Positions 57,894 to 64,000 of a stretch of 64,000 nt of DNA are shown piece by piece. This DNA is from Haemonchus contortus (Eukaryota > Nematoda > Chromadorea > Rhabditida > Trichostrongylidae): the NCBI GenBank assembly GCA_000469685.2, contig LS997566.1, forward strand, positions 2,322,061 through 2,386,060. The letters are read 5' to 3'. The notes under the pieces were generated by a model, which saw only the letters and a program-made list of their open reading frames with translations, had not been told where the DNA came from and made no database searches. Within the stretch, counting starts at the first letter, position 1, and every line of letters begins with the position of its first letter. Made by a program: the position numbers and the translations under genes.

Positions 57894-57925
57894 AGCGCTT
57901 TATATTATATATAGTAAGGATAGTA
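57416..57925 (+). repeat. modular repeat, type C module (copy 2) with GACA tail
   Basis: GCCCCGCCCCTCGTGGGCGG, CTCAGCACGCATAAGGCCTT, AAGTACCGCCCAATGCGAGA, GCATGCCCCGCCCCTTGGGG, CGGAGCTCCGCTGGGCTCAC, CGAATTTCCGTACAAACAGA, a GACA tract (57864-57893) and GCGCTTTATATTATATATAG. Aligns along its length with copy 1. Confidence 0.92.
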
Positions 57926-58572
57926 GAACGATTTAGGAATGTTAAGAACGTTTTGAACCGTGGAGTTCTGATCTTAGCCCTGCCCACCTTGGTGCAAAGC
58001 CCGCCCACTCAAGGAATTAGGCCACATTTCTTCTATGGCCTCTGTCCACTTTTTTCCAGTGCTCTTAGACGTTTTTGAACAGTTATTAATTATTAACAGT
58101 TTGAGTTATTAATTTTTTTTTGAAAAAAACTATATTCGAATGCACGCTCCGCACACCGCGGGCGGAGCTTTGGTATGTCAACGTGTGCTAGCACGCATGA
58201 GGCCCTGCTCATCCTCTTATTATCTCATTATTTCTGACCTCTACGGTTTGGTTGAACTGAGTCATAAACTTATGTGGTAGGCCCAGCCCACTGCTAAAAG
58301 GCTCCTCCAACCGCCCATGAGTTCCCTCAATTTCACTTGTTGAGCCATCCCGCGTTTTTGCTGAATTTTTACTTGCGTTTAAATTGAAACCGATCGATTC
58401 AAGAGGTTTTGCCCATGATTCCGCCCACTCCTGTGCACGCCCCGCCCCTGTAAGCGGAGCTTTCATGTGCTTTGTGGTCTTGCCCTATGCCCGACCCTTC
58501 TACACTTGGTCCAGCTTTTGCGAGTGTTGAAATTTCATGTAAACTGATAGACAGACAATCAGACAGACAGTG
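57926..58572 (+). repeat. modular repeat, one B unit and type C module (copy 3)
   Basis: One B-like unit (GATCTTAGCCCTGCCCACCT, AGGCCACATTTCTTCTATGG), then a C module (CACACCGCGGGCGGAGCTTT, CTAGCACGCATGAGGCCCTG, GCACGCCCCGCCCCTGTAAG) and a short, interrupted GACA tail (58547-58570). The most diverged of the three copies. Confidence 0.85.
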
Positions 58573-58740
58573 AAGTTCGCTAGCAAAAGCCAGCTCGTTG
58601 CCCTGGTAACCTATTCCCCCGCATTGCAGGTCGCGGTCGATTCTAGTCAAGGCAGATATCGATCAGAAATCCGAACCCGTGACCATGCTTATGTGACAGT
58701 GCGCCTCTCGCCACTACACAATATCCGCCCGATTTCTCAT
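58573..58740 (-). mobile_element. tRNA-headed SINE (family S1, copy d)
   Basis: Minus strand: TTGTGTAGTGGCGAGAGGCG (A-box region) and CACGGGTTCGGATTTCTG (B box, 58665-58682), followed by a shortened body (GGGGGAATAGGTTACCAGGG). It sits exactly at the end of the GACA tail of the preceding module. Confidence 0.7.
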
Positions 58741-61365
58741 TAGAAGGCATACTTTCTCAAGTTAGAGGTAGGTCAAAAGGAGCAAACACTCTTGCCCACC
58801 TTTCATCTATTATATGTGGAAAACGGAGTATCAATAACTATAGATAAACTTCGTTAAGATTACGAAGAACACACGAGGCTACGGTGCACAGCCATTCTTT
58901 AGATCACCGAGAATTATATCAAGTTGACTCATGTACCATTCTGTAGCTATTCAAAGGTGTTTACTGGTCGTAGGACAGATGTTTCCCGAAAGTCGACCAA
59001 ACACCGATCCTAACGATTGCTCATGATCAGTGAACGTGCGCATGTTGCGCATGCGACATTTAGAGTAATTCTACCGCAAAATACTTCACGGACCTAACCA
59101 AACAGTACTCTTCGTAAACAAGCGGCTTAGCAGAATCACGCGATGTCGACATGAGTAAACCGCAAAAACACACAATGCTGAGTAATCAGAAAGTCTTAGT
59201 GGTCTTTGAGTAATAAGGACTCTCGTAAACCTTTTTACAGCCTTCATTCTGAATCACACCCAAGAGACGGACACACTTCCTCTTTTAACATGGGCCAAGC
59301 ACTTCTTTTCCATTCCAAATAGACTTCAAAGCATTAGTGACCAATTGATGAATTTTAGAGGCCTGCAGTTGAAAAAATCAAATCAGTGTTTCACATTTGC
59401 GGAGGTCTTGAGCGTCATGCGCTGACTGCTCAAAAAAGATCGGATGTGCGTAGAATGGATTAAGTGTGGAAGTTTGCCTACAAGCTTCGCATAGGCAATG
59501 GTGTCGTCAGCCATTAATAATAGCCCCTCTCATTGTTTAGGAGGTGGATTACTACCAAGATATAATAAGTGACAGTGGAACTGAGATTTGTAGCTCCTCA
59601 TAGCTATCGTTAGCTAGAGGTGACCACGTTCTCATCGCTTACAAAACTAACTAGTAAGGAACCGTATAGAAGCAAATATTATCGTTAAACAACCAACTAC
59701 GCTGCTACCGAAAGTCACTCTTCTCAACGCTGACTCCCTCTTCTATCCCAGAATAGGCCTGTGGCGTTTGTTGCCCATCTATTAAGCCATGATAACAAGG
59801 AATGACTTCTCCTGTAGTCAAACCATCAATGTCAAATTCTTCCTGCAGTGTTCTACTCTAATCGGAAGATTTTCATTTATATTCATTCATTGGAGACCCT
59901 CCTCCAAGCGGCGAATGCTTGATGATTTCAAAAAAAAATATGGATTAGCTCCGTTGAGAAGACCTTATTTCAAATCTAAACAAATTTCATAAAAAATAAT
60001 AAAAAAATCGTTAGGCCTCACAAGGGAGAGCAGAGCCCTTTGGAGAGCGAAGGGTTACGTTTTCTTGGACATCAGAATGGCTTGAGTTGCTTGAATGAGT
60101 TCATAGCTCCTGAAGGTTCTTCTGTTGCACTCTAGTATTTTGATGACAATCTGTCAGCGCTTCACAAAGGATCAGGAGTCCCGTGACATCAAGTGATACT
60201 AACTATAATTGAGTTCTTATCCTCTAAGCCGCTCCGCAGTATTGATATTCTAACGCTTGTCCTCATTTTTATAATGGCCTAAGAATCCAGTCATTCCTTT
60301 GAATAGCCACCCGATGACATGATTTACGGCACTAGTTACAAATAGGTATGATGTTTTTGGAACAGATAGAGGAAATAGTGAGAGTTGAGTATTCTATTTT
60401 CAAGAGCGGACCCATCGGTCGATTTTCACAGAAGCCCTTTTACTGTCACATATGATCGCGATTCTATTGCTTCATCATTGTTATTGAGAGCCCAGCGCTT
60501 GTAGTTCAGTTCATGGGCTCTCTACTTCTGCTCTTTAGAGAAAAGATGGCGAAAAGCCGATCAACTTTTTTTCAAGATTACGCCTCTCATATATCCTGCG
60601 AACGAAATGGCATGAGCACGCCTTTCGTCCTTTCGAGCTCCTGATGTGGAAAAAACGTGCTTTCAATTCTGTGACACACTTCTGAGCAAGGCTTTTACTG
60701 TTATGCTGATTTTTGATGTGAAATGATAGCAGTAGCCAACTCTTGAAGGCATTAAACGATTATCTGGAGGGCTGTGGGAAGGGGATTAGGCCAGCAAGTG
60801 CTCCGTAACGAGAAATTGTTCAGCCATCCCTATCTTACTGAAATATTCCCAAACATTCAAAAAAGCGATTAGGTAAACAAAGACCATCGAGGAAGTCTTT
60901 TAAAAATTTATCATTCCACTGTCAAACGACCTCATTCTGAAGAACTCCTCAAAAAAGAAGGTTGGCGGTGATCCCGAATTTATACTTTAGCCTAAAACAC
61001 CCCCTTGACGTATCAATTCCGAGGTACCCAAAATGTTAGTCAACCTCTAATTAGGACAGAACAGCGGAATGAAGACAAACAGCTTTGTACCGGAATGGTT
61101 CTTCCATGTACAGAACTGATCTTCGACTTGTACCTCTCATAAAATTAAAAGAAACTGGATGGCTTTACCCAACAAGGGAGTGAAGAGTGAAAAAAAATGG
61201 AAAAGCCCTTGGATAGAAATAGAGAACTGACCTGGACGTGTTCTTGGGTGAAAAATTCATTCCTCGTATTTTTCGTTCGTTCTGCTGATGTGAGTTTTAG
61301 AATTGGTGTGGGATAGCGTTCCTGAAAGGTCAAAAATGACGAAAGTAAAAAGAAACGGCGATTAT
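58741..61365. other. unassigned stretch
   Basis: No repeat family or gene supported in about 2.6 kb. Small frames (59789-59992; 61145-61333) have no motif. Confidence 0.4.
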
Positions 61366-61415
61366 AATTGTTAGATTACCCTCATCTCCTTATTTCGGAG
61401 GGTATTCAACAATTT
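61366..61415. repeat. short imperfect inverted repeat
   Basis: AATTGTTAGATTACCCTC is paired with GAGGGTATTCAACAATTT around a 14-base loop. Confidence 0.6.
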
Positions 61416-61479
61416 AACAAAATACCTGAATAATTGTTAAGATGACATAGGAGCTAATCAAACACAGCTACTACTTGAC

Positions 61480-61568
61480 CCTATTTCCCCATTTCTAGAT
61501 TAGTTTGGAACCTCACACATGCCCAGATGGTGTGAGGTACCAAATTAATCTAGAAATGAGGAAATAGG
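61480..61568. repeat. 89-bp hairpin
   Basis: Arms of about 39 bp beginning CCTATTTCCCCATTTCTAGA and its complement surround ATGCCCAGATG. Only a few mismatches. Confidence 0.85.
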
Positions 61569-61905
61569 TTGCCTAGACTTCACCCTTCCCAGACTACTAT
61601 GAGACTCCTTCCCCTCAAGCCAAGCTAATAATATACCTATGTGGCGCACTGGACTGGGCCAACTGAGAAGACTTGGCTTTTTGACTCTGTCATAAGGGGC
61701 TGAAAAGGGTCCCTAGTTTAATCAACTCTGCCGGAGCAGCTAATCTGAACCCACTTCCACGACATTCTTTTCACAGTTTACATACACTGGATGGAGTTTC
61801 GGTGGCTGAACTAAACTCTGGTGGAATATTATAATTGCCTAGACTTCACCTTGCCCAGACCGCCCAGCTTCAACCCCTAGAGTCAAGCTAATAGCCAAAT
61901 TGTGC
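61569..61905 (+). repeat. pair of diverged direct repeats
   Basis: TTGCCTAGACTTCACCCTTC..CAAGCTAATA (61569-61640) recurs as TTGCCTAGACTTCACCTTGC..CAAGCTAATA (61836-61905). About 195 bp of unassigned sequence lies between. Confidence 0.7.
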
Positions 61906-62929
61906 AGTTATTTGAACGAATGAAAGTGCAGGGATGACGGTCGGGCGTTTCGCGGCACCAAACGCCTGTCCGAACACGTGATTTGAAAGAAGGTAGAATG
62001 CATGGCGCATCCCCACGTCGTCCACGTTATGCTGTTTGCATTTATTGGTCAACAGTCTGACATGACAAGCATAGATGATAACGATTACTAAAAGCTAATA
62101 ACCCATTCTTACACAGCCCGCTCCCTACTGTTTTAACTACAACATGTGCCTTCCAATCCAAATAATCACCGAGAACGAATCACATGTACATGTCAATCAA
62201 AGTTCCTCGATGATTTTTTTTTTCATAACCGTGATAGCCCCTACGTTTTTCCTTTCCCTTTATGAGAATGAGATTCCTAATTCTGTCGGAGCGCCCTCTT
62301 CGAAGACATAATGGTTCATTTTGGACTTTGTGCTATCATTCACGAAGTCCGATGATTTCAGGAAGGTTCATAGCATTAGGATTTCATTATAGGAGTAGTG
62401 GTACCACGTGGAGGACTGAGGTGAGGCCTTGTGTCCTGCCGTTTTCATTCTATTGTGCACACGGATAAGGGATCAAACTTCAGGTCTACCCCCGCTCTGT
62501 CTCGTGTTGGCATTTGACTTGGAAAGAACGAAACATCAAACAATTACAGGTAACATGTGAGTGTGTTGATCATCATTAATCAGTAAAAAAGGTGATTCTA
62601 TTCAGGCGCAAGGGGTTGTCATCGAAAGACAGCCGGCGGTACAGTGCAGTAAATATTATCTAACAGAACTTGATCAGATTTCAGCACCAACATTTCGATT
62701 CTCACGTTCTCCGAACGTACGCCGATTCAGGAGACAATTGTGTCCTTATAATGTGAACCAATAATATAAGCAGGTGCAAAAGGCACCATTCAGCCAACCA
62801 TGGTCTCTGATACCACGCTCGACTAGCCCGATTGAACTAGGTTCATAACTCAGGCCGTTTAATAACTACTATTTATTGTTATATATTATATGAACACGTC
62901 AATTTTGTTTGTTTATTGTTTACTAGTAG
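61906..62929. other. unassigned stretch
   Basis: A small GGGCGTTT / AAACGCC(T) hairpin near 61945-61969; otherwise nothing supported. Confidence 0.4.
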
Positions 62930-63162
62930 GTAGGCCTAGCATTATGCAAGGGCAAATGGCATCATCACCGTCTAGGCGTCTAGGGATTGATTCCCATGCG
63001 AAGTTTCGCCCAATCCGTTGGACAGTGCTAGTGGATATGGGAGGGACCCCACCTAGGATCAAGTGCCTACCAGGCTATGCATGTAGGCTTGAACATCAGT
63101 CTAAGCCGTCCCTTCTATGCCCATTGCACAATGCACGTAAATAAATAAATAAATAAATACAG
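62930..63162 (+). mobile_element. SINE-like unit with AAAT tail
   Basis: A GC-rich body with a B-box-like GGGATTGATTCCCAT (62985-63000 region) ends in at least five AAAT repeats (63138-63161). AAAT tails are usual for SINEs or LINE 3' ends copied by target-primed reverse transcription. No second copy is in the window, so the family is unverified. The open frame 62890-63144 lies inside it and is not a gene. Confidence 0.5.
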
Positions 63163-64000
63163 ATGAATCAATAAAATGCTTACACATCAAATTATGTCTG
63201 TCATATGTCATACATATGTCTTGCACTTCAAGAGGTCTGCCTGACGACGAAATTTTATACATTTTGGCCTATCAATAACTTGATTACATTGTACTACATA
63301 CAGTGTGTGTCGCTTTACAGCGGATAAATGAATTCAAAAATAAATATTAAGATACTACATACTGTATCGATGCACACCTGATATTTATGTACATGTCCTC
63401 ATACATCAGGTGAAGCTTTTTTTGATCTTATTAAGTTGAATTTCATTATCCAAACGTCTCATAGTTCATTAAATGCTTAGATTCTGCTATCTCAAAGCTA
63501 ATCTCCAATAATGATGTAATTCCACCAGTATTACTACATAGTTAGAGGAGCAACAATACTCGTAACTGAAGTTGTGATGCAATTTCTTTCAATAATATGT
63601 TGTCATATCACCACATCATTACAAACTGAGACCACTCCCTGATCACCTGCCAATTCTTACTGTATAACAACATCCTGTTGTAAAAATCTGCATTCCGTCC
63701 CAAGGACAACAGGACATCAAACTATCCAACTGGCATTGTGGATTTCTTCGCCTATGCACTTCTACTTTTTAAATCAATCAAAAAGAAAATGCTTCTGTTT
63801 GCTCGAAATAATGAGCTCAAATAGACCATACAGGTAAGCCCCATGCACCTGGTTTCCGTTAAAATAATAGAATGCTTGAAAATCCGCTCTGGAAAGATAA
63901 GAAAAGACGGGATTGCGTTGATACTGAGAACATGCCAATCCGACAACAGATGTAATAAATGAACGACTAAAATTCTAACCATAAAACTTGTTATTCAATA
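63163..64000. other. unassigned AT-rich stretch
   Basis: No supported feature. A minus-strand frame at 63752-63982 has no motif. Confidence 0.4.

Overview
The window looks like gene-poor, repeat-rich DNA from a nematode, most likely a strongylid of the hookworm type. This is an inference from several signs. DD34D mariner relics with TTAGGTTGGAAG-type ends are common. There are tRNA-headed SINEs, CR1/Jockey-, RTE-, BEL/Pao-, Penelope- and Helitron-type fragments, and GC-rich modular repeats ending in GACA tracts. Splice-like signals are of the short TTCAG type. Base composition is AT-leaning, and no long open frame outside repeats has a family I recognise. No rRNA, intact tRNA, operon or bacterial-type gene organisation was seen.

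Layout. 0.9-2.8 kb: a decayed LINE whose A-rich tail abuts an internally deleted mariner. 5.0-5.7 kb: the best (still weak) candidate for host exons. 8.1-9.5 kb: a Penelope-like retroelement (reverse transcriptase thumb plus GIY-YIG endonuclease) split by a 659-bp foldback insert flanked by a 16-bp duplication; the insert ends carry a hammerhead-like motif. 11.5-12.0 kb: a Tc1/mariner-type MITE. 14.8-15.5 kb: a BEL/Pao-like gag relic. 16.4-17.3 and 20.2-21.0 kb: two more internally deleted mariners. 19.2 and 23.4 kb: two copies of a GC-tipped foldback element. 22.2-22.45 kb: an inverted SINE pair. 23.8-25.3 kb: a 1.4-kb TG-rich array. 32.9-34.6 kb: a mariner relic and an RTE tail. 37.4-38.4 kb: pieces of a GC-rich modular repeat. 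41.2-44.2 kb: a second copy of the first mariner family, a SINE, and a near full-length mariner. 45.9-46.3 kb: a 403-bp palindrome. 49.3-50.5 and 53.6-58.6 kb: large arrays of the modular GC-rich repeat, with SINEs nearby. 52.7-52.9 kb: a Helitron/Pif1-type helicase fragment. 61.4-63.2 kb: hairpins, a direct repeat and a SINE-like unit with an AAAT tail.

The recognisable coding remnants are all mobile-element proteins, and all are broken by stops, frameshifts or deletions. The window is best read as layered transposon insertions, some nested, in intergenic or intronic DNA. The most unusual structures are the Penelope-like element with its hammerhead-tipped foldback insert, the 126-131-bp modular repeat family with a shared GACA/TATATA end, and the set of long foldback elements. 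Long stretches without a call are listed as such. A spliced gene with short exons could be hidden in them and cannot be excluded by reading alone.
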